Shown here: positions 12,069 through 25,472 of the stretch, piece after piece
Numbering within the stretch: the stretch's first letter is position 1
How the letters are laid out: every line of letters begins with the position of its first letter
NCBI GenBank assembly: GCA_016801885.1
Contig: CM028895.1
Coordinates: 10,626,001-10,690,000 of the forward strand
Direction of reading: 5' to 3'
Length of the DNA stretch: 64,000 bases
Source of the DNA: Toxotes chatareus
Taxonomy: Eukaryota > Chordata > Actinopteri > Toxotidae
Notes under the pieces: model-generated
The model's input: the letters and a program-made list of their open reading frames with translations, nothing else
Told to the model about the DNA's origin: nothing
Database searches by the model: none
Translations under genes and position numbers: made by a program

Positions 12069-14647
12069 ATCATATTTCAGCGATGTTGAGTCAGCATGTG
12101 AATGCGATGCATGTGTTGACGGAGTTGGAAATGTTTAGAGGGCATGTTCTTATGTGCAGTTATGGCTTAAAGCCCTCTTCAAAGGAGGCTGTGAGTGAGT
12201 GTGTGTTGGTGCACGTGCTGTCTCAGAAACACCAAGACTGGAAAGTTCTCCGGGTTTGTGTTTTAATCGATGGTTGTCATGGTCGAAGGCTGAAACGGAA
12301 ACTGGCTCCGTTGGAACTGGACATAAAATGTATTCCAACAGGTTCATTTTACAGTTCCACTGTTTCAGTCTGAGAAGAGAAAAATTAGAATCTGGCAGGA
12401 AAGTAATTTCAACCGCTAACAAACACAGTTCTCTGTTGGCAGCTTTATCACCTGGAGAGTTCCTTTTATTTAACTGGCAGACAACAGACAAAAATTTGAA
12501 CTTAATCAACATGTTGGCATGGCCGATATAACTAGCTCATTTTAGCATCTTACAGATATAATGTAATCCGGTATTGGTGTGAATATCAGCCACTAACAAA
12601 CAGGATGTTGTAGTACAGAAAGACATTCTTTGGTTTCTCTATCATAGAGATCAGTCAGGTTTATTTTTCAGCTATAAAATTTAATGTGTAAATATTTTGG
12701 TCAAAAACATTCAATAAACAAATTTAAGGGAACGGTATTGAAGAAGGTTATGGATTTAATTCTCAAATACTGAAATGAAATTGTTAGTTTCCTTGATATA
12801 GACCTGATAACAGATAGAAGATAGATAGAATAAAATAAAAGGAAAGGCAACCTGAATGTAGCCTGGGAGGACCTCGCTGCTGCTCCTTACTCTACAGACC
12901 TTTATCACAGCAGAAATTTTTATGTCATAGCTGGAAGAGCACAGGTGTATTTAATTACATTAATCCTGGTATTGTACGTACTGCCTGACTGAAACAGATA
13001 AATTAAGTCCATCTGTCCTGCTATAAGAGGTCACATTGTCTGCTGTGAGAATGGTGCATTGATATAAGCACAGTTAATACTGATATCTTTAATAAGCACA
13101 GGGCTGGACTGGCTATTTACTAAAAGGTAAATCAAAGTGCTAAATGCAAGGGACAACGGTACCATTTTGAAAAGTGATGGGATGTGTCCTCCACTATTAT
13201 TAGATGAAATTACACCACCGGGTATGGGCCTAAAAAAATCCAGCATCTTTTGGGCTCTAGGTAAAATAAATTATCAAATGAGCCACTGGCCATGATTTAG
13301 TATAGCAGGATTGGCCTCATAGGACAGAAACAGCCACACAGTTTAGGCAGTCTCCAAGTTTAATGCTTTTTTTTCTGTCACTGACAGCCCAACTCACACT
13401 TCTCTTAATTGGCCTCGGCCTAGTTTGGGGGAGAAAAAAAAAAGGTAACTTTGCTGCTCCATGGTTACAACAAAAATCCAACCTCTTTAGAAGAAAAAAA
13501 TATATTGTTACAGTTACTTCCTGCACAACGTCTAATTCATATTTCCATGTTCTTCTGGACCTCAATCTGTCAACTGCATTTAAATTTATTTCAAATCTCT
13601 ATTCAAAAAGATAATCTAAACTGGCAGGCCAGTGTGATAACTAAGCAATATTCCCCAATAGTCAAAATACAGACTCATTAATGTATCACAACAAGGTGAT
13701 TAGCAATGGATCCACAACTAATTAAAAAAATTTACATTAATTAAAATATTAGAGTGCTTCTTCTATTGCTTTAATTGTAGGTAGGTTCTGCACATCCACT
13801 CCTTTTAATGTAATACAACAGCAACACTCCTTTTTTTTTTCTTTCAAATTCTGCAGACACTGAAATAAGCTATACTATTAATTTTCTGCGCTTCACTAGA
13901 ATTTGCAAACCTGGGTGGAAATACTGAAATGCTTAACCTGACAGTCATAGAGTCATTTTGTTATAACCTGTGAGTAAAGTCACTGAGCATGGCCACGGTA
14001 GGCTAATACTGCAGCGTGTAGTACAAACATTTGTCAGGATAAAACCCCTAAACAAACTGGGTAAAATAGGACAGTCGAGGAAGTCGTTGGAAAGGCTTTA
14101 CCTCACGTGTTTTGTTAGTAAACGTCAGCAGAAACCTGCGGCAGCCACAGCTGCACATGCATACATAGTGGTGCTAAATGAAGGGGAAAAATTGTGGTCT
14201 TGATTTTTATCTTTTTTTGTTTTTGGGTAGATAAAAACATTCTGATGACATGACTTCTTCCATTAAACGTACGATAAAATGGATGGGAAAAAAACATCCA
14301 GATATACCGACACGCAACCATACAGTGTACCCTAACCTAACTTCATCATTAAAATAAAAACAACTTAAACAACTTAAAATAAATGCCTAAACGCCCTACG
14401 CAAATAGTCTTTGATTCCAAATTTCATATACAATATTGGACAGAACCATTTATCGTTAACTCACTAACCAATACCACTGACTGAAAACAAACCATAACAA
14501 AGTTTCGTTACTGTCGCGTTCTGGAGAGCTGCTCTCGGTATGCGATCAACAGTACCCCAAGTCTGAGGCCTGTGACGCTGGCATCTGAGGTAACAGGGCT
14601 GAGGCAGCATGCCAGCTTAACACACTAACGATGAGGCATCAGTGTCA

Positions 14648-14653
14648 TTTATT
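14648..14653 (-). terminator. gpatch2: candidate poly(A) signal of gpatch2
   Basis: AATAAA on the minus strand (TTTATT on plus), about 330 bases past the gpatch2 stop at 14983-14985. No transcript evidence is available, so the true cleavage site may be elsewhere. Confidence 0.45.
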
Positions 14654-14982
14654 TTCTCCAACATGGAGTTTCGTGAGAGGACATGGTTGCAAGAAGTATT
14701 TTCTCCAGCTCAGCTGCAGTCTTTCACTCTCATGTCTGTGTGGATATCCCAGGCTTCTTGCAGTTTCCCCAATATGGGAAAGTTTCTCTTTCAGCTCAGA
14801 CTCTAGGACAAGGCTCGCTCCTTCTTCCCTTCTTATGACTCACATGCCTGGATTATTCTGGATCTTTTTTTAAAATGTATTTTTCATCACCCTGAGCAGC
14901 ATTTCATCTCCGTCACTCCTTGTAGCTCTTGGAGAGCCTTGTCCCCAGTCTGCTTCAGGTTCAGGATACAGAAACTGAGTGT

Positions 14983-17900
14983 TCAGTTGAAACCAAGACC
15001 TGTGCCTTTGGGTCTCTGTGTGGCCCGGATGGGCTCAGTGATGCCCCTTCCCTCTGGACCCAGGCCCATTCCCGGGCTCCAGCCCATGCTCTGCAACATT
15101 CGGTTCCCCATGTTTGTGTCCGGGATGGGAGGAGCGTTTTCCCCAACGACTCCTAAACGCGGAGGTCACAGGTTAGAAAAGAAGGAGACTTGGACAGCTT
15201 GTGTGTAAGTGCACACATCTTTCAGTCATGTAGGGAGAAATAAAAAATTCAACAATTATCTATTACAATAAATCACATTATCTAGTAAAGTCAACTATTT
15301 TCATTGTTGAACAATTGTTTCAGGCATTTTTCAAGCAAAAATGGTAAAAATCCTAGTTCTAGCTTTACAATTGTGAATATTATCTGGTTTTCTATGATAG
15401 TAAACTCAATATATATTGAATGTATGTATTGAATGTGGGTATTGGTTTGTAAGTCGGACAAAACAAGACATTTGAAGACATCAACCTGAGCTCTGGGACT
15501 ATGTGACGGGCATTTTCCCTACATTTTTACAACTGAGAAAATAACTGGCAGATTAACTGATAATGAACATTCGCAAAATGAAGATCCGACATTCACATCA
15601 CACCCTCTTCACACTGCGACTTGTCAGCCGGGCTCGGTATTTCTCTCTCTAACTCTTTTTCCATTTACACAACTAGTGCAGCACCAAATGTCTTCCTGGG
15701 CAGACTGTCTGAAAATGTGGACCATTGTCCCCGTTTTTAGATGATATTGCGTCTGCCACCCCGGCCCTCAGCATCCCAGAGTGGAACGATTAGAAACTTA
15801 TAAACACATTTGCTTTCCCTAATGGTCGGACAGCACGTCTTTAGAACTAGGTCTGACTGTACTAAGACACTGCCTTGCGTGCAACCTAATAAGATCCCCC
15901 TTTCGAGCAGTTAGTGCAGTTAACTGATTCGCTGATTAACAGAAAGATAATCATCAACAATTTTAATAATCAATAAACTGTTTAGTAAATTTCAAGTAAG
16001 AATAACAAACAGTTGTTGGTTCCAGTTGCTAAAATTAACCGATTATTAATCCAGTCAACCTCATCCAATAATGAAAACAATGAATTAATGGCAGGTTTAA
16101 CAGCACTGTTTGTAATTATAATTTAGCAATTGAGGACTCTCGTCCACTGACCTCATCACTCCATTAAAACTGTTAAGCTCCTCTGAAGGCGATACATCTA
16201 AGTCATGTAATCGTGTAATCGACTTAGCCACATTTCCAGTCGCGCGGCAAATAAATCCAGTGCGAGGACGACTACGCCTGTCTCACACAGACAGTGGTCA
16301 TTTTGTCCTCTCTCTTCTTGGAACTTGAAATCCTGTCTTTATTTGTATGCAGCGCAGGGAAAAAAAAAAAAAAAAAAAAGCTGCCCGCCTCATTTACACA
16401 CATGATAGTCAGGTCCCAGATGGGTTCAAGCCAGGATGTGAATCTGGCAGGCCTTTGCCACCAGCCCACTGTGAGGTCAGCACCCGCTGGTCCTGAGCAA
16501 GTAGCAGACATGCTTGATATTTGCCACGCACCACTGAATGTGTCACTTTGGACAATGCAAATCCAGCAATTTACAGTACATGAAATTTGCATGAATCCAC
16601 GACCTGAGTGTTGCTGCAAGTCTGAACTGATTTTATCAAAATTTACATGCAAATAACTATTTAGGTTTCAGTTACAGAGTTTGGTTTTGCTTTTTCTTTT
16701 TTGCTGCCTACACACTCTTTTGTGTGCTCTCTGTTTCTCATATTTTCATTTTATAAACAACGCTTATTTGTGTGTTGGGTCAGGGGATAAATAACGAAAG
16801 GGAGCTCTCACCTGCAATAAAACTTTTCTGATTTTTGAACAAGCTCGTACTCCACTGTGCGCACAATTCTGGTGTCAAGTTGTAAATTATGATCAAAAAT
16901 GGGACACGGCCTCAGGCTAAACAACTTTAAATGGGACTTTAGAGCCTCACAGCTTCAGACTTTGCAACCTCACCCTTCCTCCTCCATCAAGCATCAACTG
17001 GCCCAGAGTTAAGGAGAATGGTTTGGGGGGTGGGGGAGGGGTGGTGATACACAAGTGTAACTGGCTACAAGCTAATCCAGTATCTCTGCTCTGACAGCAT
17101 GACTTAGCCAGCTGACTCTTGTCCAACAAAGCTTAGGAGGAAAAGGGGGTTAGGAGCTAAAGCAGGGTTTAATAAAGAGAGAGGAAGGGAGAGGGAGCAA
17201 TACGAAGGTTGAGAGACACCCTTCTCACAATTAACCCTTCTCAAAAATGCAGATGAAACTCTAACTTCCTATCCCAGTTCCTTGTGTTTACATCAGTGTA
17301 TGCATGAGACAGAAGGCGAGGAGGAAAGCAGGCTGGTGAACATACTGAGCTCGGCCAGGAGGGGGAGGAAAACAAGAGAGAAAATGAGAGCCAAAAATAC
17401 AATAAAAAGGGCAGTTGGTAATAAATGCCAGATGGTGTGTTAGGTGTAGCTAGGTGTGCATCCAATACCTGAGGGGGCGGTGGAACCGAGGGGGGCTGCT
17501 TTTCGCCTCCGCTTGACATCCCCTGTACATAGAGAGCCCAGGTGCCCGCTGGTCTGTCTGCAAAACCAGCCAGGCAGGACAAAAATATGGCAGCATTAGT
17601 TTGATCTCAAATAACGCTACAGAAAGTATTCTTTGTTTGAAAAAAACAAAAACACCATTAAACACTGTGAAACCAATAGGGAGTTATGTCGATGAGACTG
17701 CAGCAGAGACACAAGCAGGTACTAAAGGAAATTAAATCTGGCCATAAATCACAGGTGTTTCAAGTTTGAAATGTTGTTCTCACCTGCTGGCTGTTTTTAC
17801 CGAACAGCTTCTCCGATGCCCTCTGTCTGTCCGTGGGTCCCAGTGCAACTGAAGTGTCAGTGGAAGACCAGAGAGGAAAAACAAAAGTAAATGTTCAAGC

Positions 17901-19837
17901 AGCTGGCAAATTATCCTTGCAATGACACACTTGTGTATATAACACCCCAGGTCCTTGTAATAGATCCAGATCTAAACCTTGCACTTAAATCCATTTGACA
18001 GCAAATTAAATGCAATACAAAAACATGCCTCACCTGTCCGTGTTCTCTCCTCGAGCCTGAGCTGAACCACGGCCTGTTGCAGATATAATAACGTAACTGT
18101 AATTTCCCATCAAGGCAGCATTCCACAGACAGAAACCAGTCTGCTATTCATCACCATTTCTTGCTGCAAGTGAACGGTTGGCCCTTGTCCACCACAGGAA
18201 CTTTCACAGAAACCCACAAGCCTTTCTTTTTGACATTACTTTCAACTGCAGGAACATTTTTACAGTTTAATCCTTAATGTGGAACCAGTAAGAAAATGAT
18301 CTACATATCATCTGCAGTCAAATAATATGTCTGTATACTGTACGCTGTGATCTGTGTTCTAGTTTACATTGTTTTAATATTGTGTTATTACTCCTTAAAG
18401 CTGTCTGCAAAGCAAATCTGAGCACTTAAAAATTATATCTGAATTGATCTCAGAAGAAAACTGTGGATGCTTTTCTCAGTGTCAACTACTTTAGATTGGA
18501 TTGAAAACATATATGAACAGTGTCACAATTATCAGAACAGTCAGAATCAATTTATATAAAGACAGGGACTCACTCATGGGAATCCTGGGTTTGTCTACCC
18601 AGTCTGTCGTTGAAACCCTGGCTGGAGCTGCCCTGCAGCCCCGCCTCAGACGCCTGCTGGTTACCATGGAGACGGCTCAGTCTTGCCTGGAAACCTGATG
18701 AATATATAGTAAGGGTTCACTAGCTAGTTTGTTCAGTGTAACATTTAAGTGCAGAGAAGAGGTTGTGCTGAATGAGAAGCAGCTGAGCCCCATATGCCCA
18801 CAGAACAGAGGAGCCACTGAAGATGTACTGCATTTCATTAAATACTCAGAAAGAACTGTATTGTTTTTGTATTTAACCTTGAGCACATATACATTAATAA
18901 TAATTGGGCTACTCAATTGTCATGACCACTTTCTAATTATATGTGAAAAACAATGTTGTTTCTATTTAATACCACATGCTAAAACCAACGCCAAAGTAGG
19001 AGGATTTTCTCTCCTTATATTTAATATACAGCAACACATTATTGCTACAGTGCCTTGTGCATCTGTGTGTGAAGTGTTTGCCTCCTACTGGTCATGAGTG
19101 AGATTGCAACAACACTGTAAAATTTATGAGTGTATTCTGGGTCCCAAGCGCTCACAATTATACTGTAAAAGTGAACAATATTCACATTATAATGAAGTTT
19201 TTCAGGACAAGCTTCCACCATACCTCTCTGTGCTCCAGGGCTCATGAGTGGGAAGGATCCCGTGAGGATGCTGTTGAAAACTGGGTCGGCTAGGTCCAGC
19301 TCCTCTGACCCAGTCTCCCTCTCCCACCACGGAACCACTCCCGCTATTCCACAAGCTCCTCCGGGCCCTGAACCGGAGCCCGGCTCACCCTCATAGAACC
19401 AGTCGCTCTGCTCGTCGTCGCCTGGAAGAGAGACGACACACATACCTGGTACATGAGCACTGTTAAACAAGTATCAACTGTGTGACTCCAACTTTTTCTG
19501 TGTGTAACCATGTTAGAACATTGTTGTTCCAATGCACTTTCAGGCTGGACTCAGCTTAATAACAGGTGTTCCCTTACTCACTTACATATACCTGTACAAT
19601 CTACACCAAATAAAAAAAAATTAGTTTTCCAGTTTAACCTACAGTTTTAGACAAAACTAAGTAAAGTACCTTGTCTCCCCTCATCATTGGTGTACAGGCC
19701 ACCGTCACTGCTGTTACTAACACTGCTGGTTTCACTGCAAAGGAAAAAGCAGGAAAACAGAAAATACAGTTAAGACATTTGCAGTGGTCAAGAGGAAGCC
19801 AATAACAGGTCCAGCTACTAGAGGGAAAACTAGCAAG

Positions 19838-19874
<37 letters not shown>

Positions 19875-22671
19875 GGTTGGCTATTACTGAAGTTTTATAA
19901 ATCTTAGAACTATGTTTTTCAACAAAATCCCTTTTTTTCATTTCACAACAGAAGCAGAAACCAAGGTTCTCAGATGTTACGTGTCAACTAAACATAAGCA
20001 GCTGTAAAAGAACAATGGCCTGAAACTGTCTGAAATTAGCAATTATTTCATTTTAAACCAGGAACTCTCTGACCAAGCGCTATGCCAGCTTTTGGTATCT
20101 GATTGTTTTTGATACTGTGCTGAGTGTTGATGTTTGGTACCCAGCCCCACAAACACCTTTACCTACAGACTCAGACACATACTTGTACATATAGTACACA
20201 GAAGCAGAGACAGAGGAGTTGCAATATCTGGAAACACAAGGCACAAAAAGAAAACAGAAGTCAAAACACTAACCACCTGTCACTCATGTCCTCATCCGAG
20301 CCCTTCTGCTCCTCCAACTCCATCTTGTCCTTGGAGCCTTCCACTGGAGAAGAGATGGTGTCCTCACTCTCTACCACCACCCCTTCATCTGCAGCCTCCA
20401 CTCCTAGCCTGTGGGTGGTCAGTTTCCTCTTCTTCACCCTGTTTTTCCCTCCCCCCGGTCCTACCAGGCCACCTCCACACAGCTCCATAGCGCCCCTGTC
20501 CTCATTCGAACCCAGTCTATGTGGTCTTCCACCAGCACGGGCTTTGGGGACAGGTGGAGGCCCGAGCATGGTGGAGGATGGTTCTGGTTCTACAGGTGGG
20601 TCTACAGCCATACGTTTGACCTTACGTCGCCGTCTGAGGCTGCGAGTTCCCTCTGCAGACCCCAGGACACCCAGGTCATCCGGCCAAAGTGGCCGCTTGC
20701 TTCGCCCCATGTCAGCAGTGAGAGGAGTGCGCCGTTTGGGGCCAAGCTGTTCATCCGAGTCACTGTTGTCGCGGGCATGGCTGTTGGCAGCAGAAACACC
20801 TCCTGTGCTGGCACGGTAGTCCTGCAACAAATGTCAGTGTGTTAAATACTAGACTGTGATGCTGATGCTAAATTAAGAAACGGGGGGGGGGGGGGATTGT
20901 GTGGATGTTGGGCTAAAGCAATCGAAGAGTGAGGCTAAATTAATGCCATACTGACAAATTTAAATGGGTACAAAATTGTATCTTAAAAAATGTATCTAAA
21001 CTCCTTACTGACACTTAAATAAAGATTTGTACTAACTGGGCAATTCTAACTTCATGAGTAGGCCAGTGATTTACGTTCACCAAAGAATTAGACTGGGAAC
21101 AGATTAAGGTTTAACTGCTCTTGCAATTGAGTGAGATAACCATTAAGATATGCACAAGCTGTGAAAATGAGAAAAGAAGTGATAAAAGATCTTTCTGAAT
21201 AAAGACTTCTGAATCACTGCCAAGATCTAAGTTTTTTCTGGGATGTGTACGTTTTCAGCAATTTGATTTAAATAATCCATATAATTAATGGTAAATAAAT
21301 ATCAGTCTAATTATCAAGCTAACAAAGGAACAGAGAGGAAAACGAGTTTCTCTTTATCAGTTCTATGTTGACAAAAACAAGGAGATGTTTCCTGAAAAAT
21401 ACTCACTAAATCTGATTATTTGAAAAGCACAAAAGGGGCTAGCACCCATGTGTTCCCTCCTATATAACATTTTAAAACATCAGGGTGAGGAAGACTGGGT
21501 GTCTTAAGCCCATCTGAAGTGTTTTGCTGACACAGGTTTTTAAACATCATGGTCCTCCATCCACTCACCCCACCTCACCTTATGTTCCTCCACACTGGAC
21601 TCCGAACCCTCACTGAGGTGGCCCGTCTCCCAGGGTGGGTGTGGGTTGTCCGAGCGCCGTTTTCTACCCCTCCGCTTCCGAGCCTGCCTCTTCAGCAGGC
21701 AGCCCACTGCCAGTGCATGGTCACCCCCATCACCAAAACCACCACGCGCAGCCTGCTCTGAGCTCTCCTCCAGCGCTGACACCAGGTCATGGACCAGCTC
21801 GTCCATCGTCCGGCGAAAGTGCCTGAAGTGGAGGAAAGAAAGGGTTACTGTTAAGCATGGGAGACACAAGCATACAACGTTTGTTTTATCGGGCAACTAG
21901 CCGTGTGTAGGATAGTTATGGGTGCTCATGGGACACGTATTGGCACAGAAGGCCGTGTAAAAACAGTGAGAATCAAAGTAGATATGATTGTGGAGTTGCC
22001 ATCAGTGGAGGAAGCGACGGGCAAGTGTGGGACCATCATAAGCGTCGTAATGTTAACTAGCTTAGCTGTAGAGCTGCCAACTGCTAGATGTGAGTTAGCC
22101 GTGAAACTCACATTTGCCCGATGATTAATTATTCACATATTACACATTTCTTCATCTTTTTCGACGAGCAAAGTTAGAGCCAACACCCGAGGAGTTCCTT
22201 TCTTAATACTTACGTTAATAAATCTCCCAAAGGTCTAATTAAGAGCCTGCGATGTCGTTTGCAAACTCCTCTGAATTTAACACTGACACGACTCTGCTTT
22301 AGTTAGCGATTTTGGTTGTTATTAGCTTTGTAAGCTAACGTTTTCTCGCTAGCTAGCTAAGTCCACTACAACAAATGCCCATCTATGGTTACTTTAAAGC
22401 CAATTAACTATCGGTAAGTACCGACATTCCCATTGCCAATGTCTGGCAGTTTTAATGACTGTCGCTTGAAAATAAGCAACAAAGAAACCCTCTGACATTA
22501 AGAGCAGCTTTGCTATTAGCCAGTTAACGTAGCTAGCTTTAGCCCTCCAGCCGGCTGATTCACGAGAGTGGAGTGGACGTTAACAATATGTTACGTCTCA
22601 GTGATTTCAAAGACCACCTACCAGCCGGTTCCCGCTTTGCCGATGGTTTTTAGATTAGCTGCAGGGAACAT
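14983..22671 (-). CDS. gpatch2: G patch domain-containing protein 2
   Basis: Ten coding exons, read on the minus strand: 22671-22622, 21822-21579, 20821-20277, 19734-19670, 19421-19224, 18694-18574, 18073-18034, 17848-17784, 17557-17469, 15152-14983. Phases agree at every junction and give 528 codons, the length I recall for human GPATCH2. The start ATG at 22671 opens a 17-residue first exon whose MF..A pattern and Trp junction match the mammalian N-terminus. Landmarks are the acidic helix TMDELVHDLVSALEESSEQ (residues 22-40), the basic stretch KRQARKRRGRKRRS (61-74), DDEQSDWFYE, the ACGIAGVVPWW block, and a C-terminal G-patch (about 486-528) with MGNRMLQSMGWSPGMGLG. G-patch proteins usually bind and stimulate DEAH helicases; mammalian GPATCH2 is nuclear and linked to RNA processing. 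Substrate and regulation cannot be read here. The gene is divergent from lpin1 across 5 kb. Confidence 0.95.
15260..15600 (+). repeat. diverged teleost interspersed repeat, copy 2
   Basis: Lies in the last intron of gpatch2. It shares with 3668-3960 the order: tttctatgatagtaaactcaata, then gggtattggtttg, then tcggacaaaacaa, then gaagacatcaacct, then gagaaaataactgg. Orientation matches copy 1. Confidence 0.6.
15915..16060 (+). repeat. partial third copy of the same interspersed repeat
   Basis: The segment with 'aactgattcgctgattaac', 'gtaaatttcaagtaag' and 'gttggttccagttgct' resembles the 5' portion of the same family. It is more diverged and truncated than copies 1 and 2. Confidence 0.4.
19840..19870. 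repeat. (CA)n microsatellite in gpatch2 intron 3
   Basis: About 15 CA units between gpatch2 coding exons 3 and 4. Confidence 0.9.
20882..20895 (+). repeat. G14 homopolymer
   Basis: Fourteen consecutive G on the plus strand (C14 in the gpatch2 transcript strand), about 60 bases upstream of the acceptor of coding exon 3. It is prone to length error in assembly. Confidence 0.85.
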
Positions 22672-24799
22672 TAAAGCCGCCAAATGCCAGATACCTTTAG
22701 CCAGAAACAACGGACAAACACTGACACACCACAGACACCATCCTGACACAAAAGCTAAGGATCAGCTAGCTGGATCAATATGCGACAAGAGGGGGACACC
22801 GTGAAGCCAGCAATGTTGCCTTCACCGTAAGAACGTACTGTAGGAAAATTTAAGATTGGCATCATGACATGAGAGGACAGCTGCATTGTCAAGTAATAAC
22901 AGTAGTAAGAATAATAATGTATATGCATTTTAGATGTATTTTCCACTTTCGTTCTGTCTAATGTTGTGGTTGTCATTATTTAGACATTTATTATACTGCT
23001 TATGATAAAGCAGTTTTCTCCTATTCCAGTAATAATGTCACGTTTTCGTTACAATAGAGAAGACTGGGGAGGGCACAAAATCTGGCTAAACCGTAGGTCT
23101 AGAAGCACTTTTCATGGGACATGTTACAAAGAGGGTGTGTTTTGCTTCTATACATATTTAGTTATCAGTAACAATCACGGACACATTGGGCTTAAGAATA
23201 CTAGTCATCCTTTTTGTAAATCAGATTTTAAATGTAGCAAGTGAAGGCAACTCTTAAGTCCTTAGCTCCGAGTTTGCTGTATTTACCTTTTTTGAACGCT
23301 GGAGGGCGGTGTAGTCTAAAACTGAATGAACTACAGAGATGGATACCATGATTGCAAGCAATCAGCTCGACTATCAAATATAAACCAAAGGTTACCAGTT
23401 CATACACATCAGTGAAAACAGTGTCATATCAATTACAGTGGTCACTGGAAGAGTCACTGGGTACCAGTGAGACTTGGACTTGACACCTGACCCTGTGCGA
23501 CAGGTGCTCTGGTCTTGTCTGAATGTCATGTGGTCCACATGAGGTCAACAGCAACAACAGGTGTCACACTCACTGCGTTAAGTAATGAGAAATTTACACA
23601 CTGAAAACACCATCAGACAGGCATTAAGGAGGGGGAGTTCGGTGCCAGGGTAATTGCCGTTATCTGATTGGCGTGTGATCTTGTGTGACTGAGGAAGTCC
23701 ACTCAAACTAACGTTCAGTCAAGCAATCCTAAGGTGTCACCTCCTCAAATGCCTCAGAAGTCAGAGGGTATGGTGGATGGGTGGATGGTGACCACTCCAG
23801 GACCGTCTCAGGTTTCTGACTCGCGGGTCCAGGTAAATTTAGTAAGACGCTGTCCACTTGCACACAGCAGTCAGACTCTTGACATGCTCCAAGAGTGAAG
23901 ACACAACTTCTAGACGAGACCACACTTGTGGAGTTTCATACTTATACAACTTCTGAGAGGTTGCTATACAGACAAGAGATCTACAGCTGGGATCAAACAC
24001 ATTATGGAATCATGATATCAGCAGAGGATGGTGAAGAGTTAGATGAGACTGTTGAACAATATGCCACTGACACCACCTGGAGTTGGGTAAAGTGATTTGT
24101 AAATTTTTTGCATGTGTGAAAGAAAAACAAAAGTATGAATTATGGGTAATAGACTATACACCTTGATGAACTCAATCAGTAGATCCAGAGTTGAAATGCT
24201 TAAGTATTATGCTTTTACATGCACATAGTTTACAACATGAGTGGAATGAAATGAGAAAAACAGTTTGGATACATGTATGCATGCAAGCTCATGTGTTTGT
24301 GTCCTGTCTTTACTCCATGACAGGACTAAAGGACAGGACTAAAGACATTCAGTATTTATCCTCTGTTTTCATTCAAACTTATCATGAATAAAATAGTAGC
24401 GACAACTTTTTAAAAGCCCTGGAGCTAGTTCTTAGAAAGGAGACAGTGAAACCAGGGGTGTTGTGCTTCAATAATCCCCCATGTAAGACGATCTGCTCCG
24501 ACTGAAGCTTGGGAAGGAGAAGAAGGATGTGGTTGGCAGGAGAAGAACCTGATGGATCAGGTGGTCTTCTCACCCCTTCTGTGGTTTTCTGAGTTTATGT
24601 ATTTGGTTTGAAGGGATTGTACCTTGGAAGAAAACAACACATTTGTCCAGACAACTTGCAACTCAGATTCATTGGTTTCATTAGGTAAGATAAAGGCTAT
24701 GAAGTATCTAAGTATCTAATGACAGATGTTTTCAACTACATGTATTTGTGAGTCTACTGTATATTCACAGATTTCAAAGTTCTTGATCAGTTTGTAATC

Positions 24800-25472
24800 A
24801 AAATACCCTACAAGATAGTGGATGCTTGTATTTATTTATGAACTATGCACATTTTAAATCCTGAGTTAATAAAAACAAATTTCTAATTTTGTCCTCCTTT
24901 TCACATTCTACAGCAACAACTCAGCAATATTACAGCCAGGAGGAGGTTTAAACCCCTAGCTAATGCTCATAATCTCACTAATTAAGGACAAAGAGTTTTT
25001 TCCTTTTAATCTCTGTATCAGTGTTTGGCAGTTCCAGTTAATGTTTCTGTCAGGTCTTGTGACTCTCAGGCCAGAATAGCCTGACCCAATCAAAGGCCTT
25101 GATATCAACCAAGTGTGTAAAAAGATTATGCAATAAATTGAAATGACATCTATACAGACTGAGGAGTTGGGCAAGTTTGTGGTTAAATCAGTCCTTTAAA
25201 ATGACTGTTAGGGTTGTTATCATTGCACTGTTAATTGTATTAAAGTGTGTGACTTGGTGACAGAGGAAGCAGGCATTTACCTTGAAGAAAGGAAATGAAT
25301 AAGAAACTTTGGATAAATGTGGCGAGTTGCTGGCTGGTTGTGCACAGAAACTACACAGAAATGTTTCCTTTCTAAAAGGCTTAAAATATTATAAAAAATT
25401 TTAACTCATTGATTTGAAATGTGCATAGTTCATAAATAAATACAAGCATCCACTATCTTGTAGGGCATTTTT
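24800..25472. repeat. inverted repeat with about 70-bp near-identical arms
   Basis: The left arm (24800-24868) and the right arm (25401-25472) are reverse complements with only a few mismatches, including an exact 40-base stretch around the word 'gatagtggatgcttgtattt'. About 530 bp separate them, with no reading frame of note. It could be a short non-autonomous DNA transposon with long terminal inverted repeats, or a local inverted duplication. No clear target-site duplication was identified. Confidence 0.85.

Larger units (their letters stand above)
1..14640. other. gene-poor flank downstream of gpatch2
   Basis: No open reading frame here combines length, splice signals and recognisable protein similarity on either strand. 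The longest frames come from microsatellites or purine-rich low-complexity DNA. What can be seen is old interspersed repeats, a (CA)n tract, a 427-bp tandem array and some G-rich or GA-rich tracts, each listed separately. In human, the gene past the 3' end of GPATCH2 is ESRRG, also on the minus strand, so this could be upstream regulatory DNA of a fish esrrg. That is inference from synteny; no esrrg coding exon was found. Confidence 0.6.

Noticed and set aside
20124..20845. 231- and 144-codon plus-strand frames
   Set aside because: They are antisense to gpatch2 coding exon 3 and explained by its composition; the minus-strand reading matches GPATCH2 across correct splice sites.
23002..24095. 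Two reading frames of 66-80 codons in the gpatch2-lpin1 intergenic region, checked as possible spata17 exons
   Set aside because: Neither resembles SPATA17 or any other family I know, and flanking splice signals are weak.
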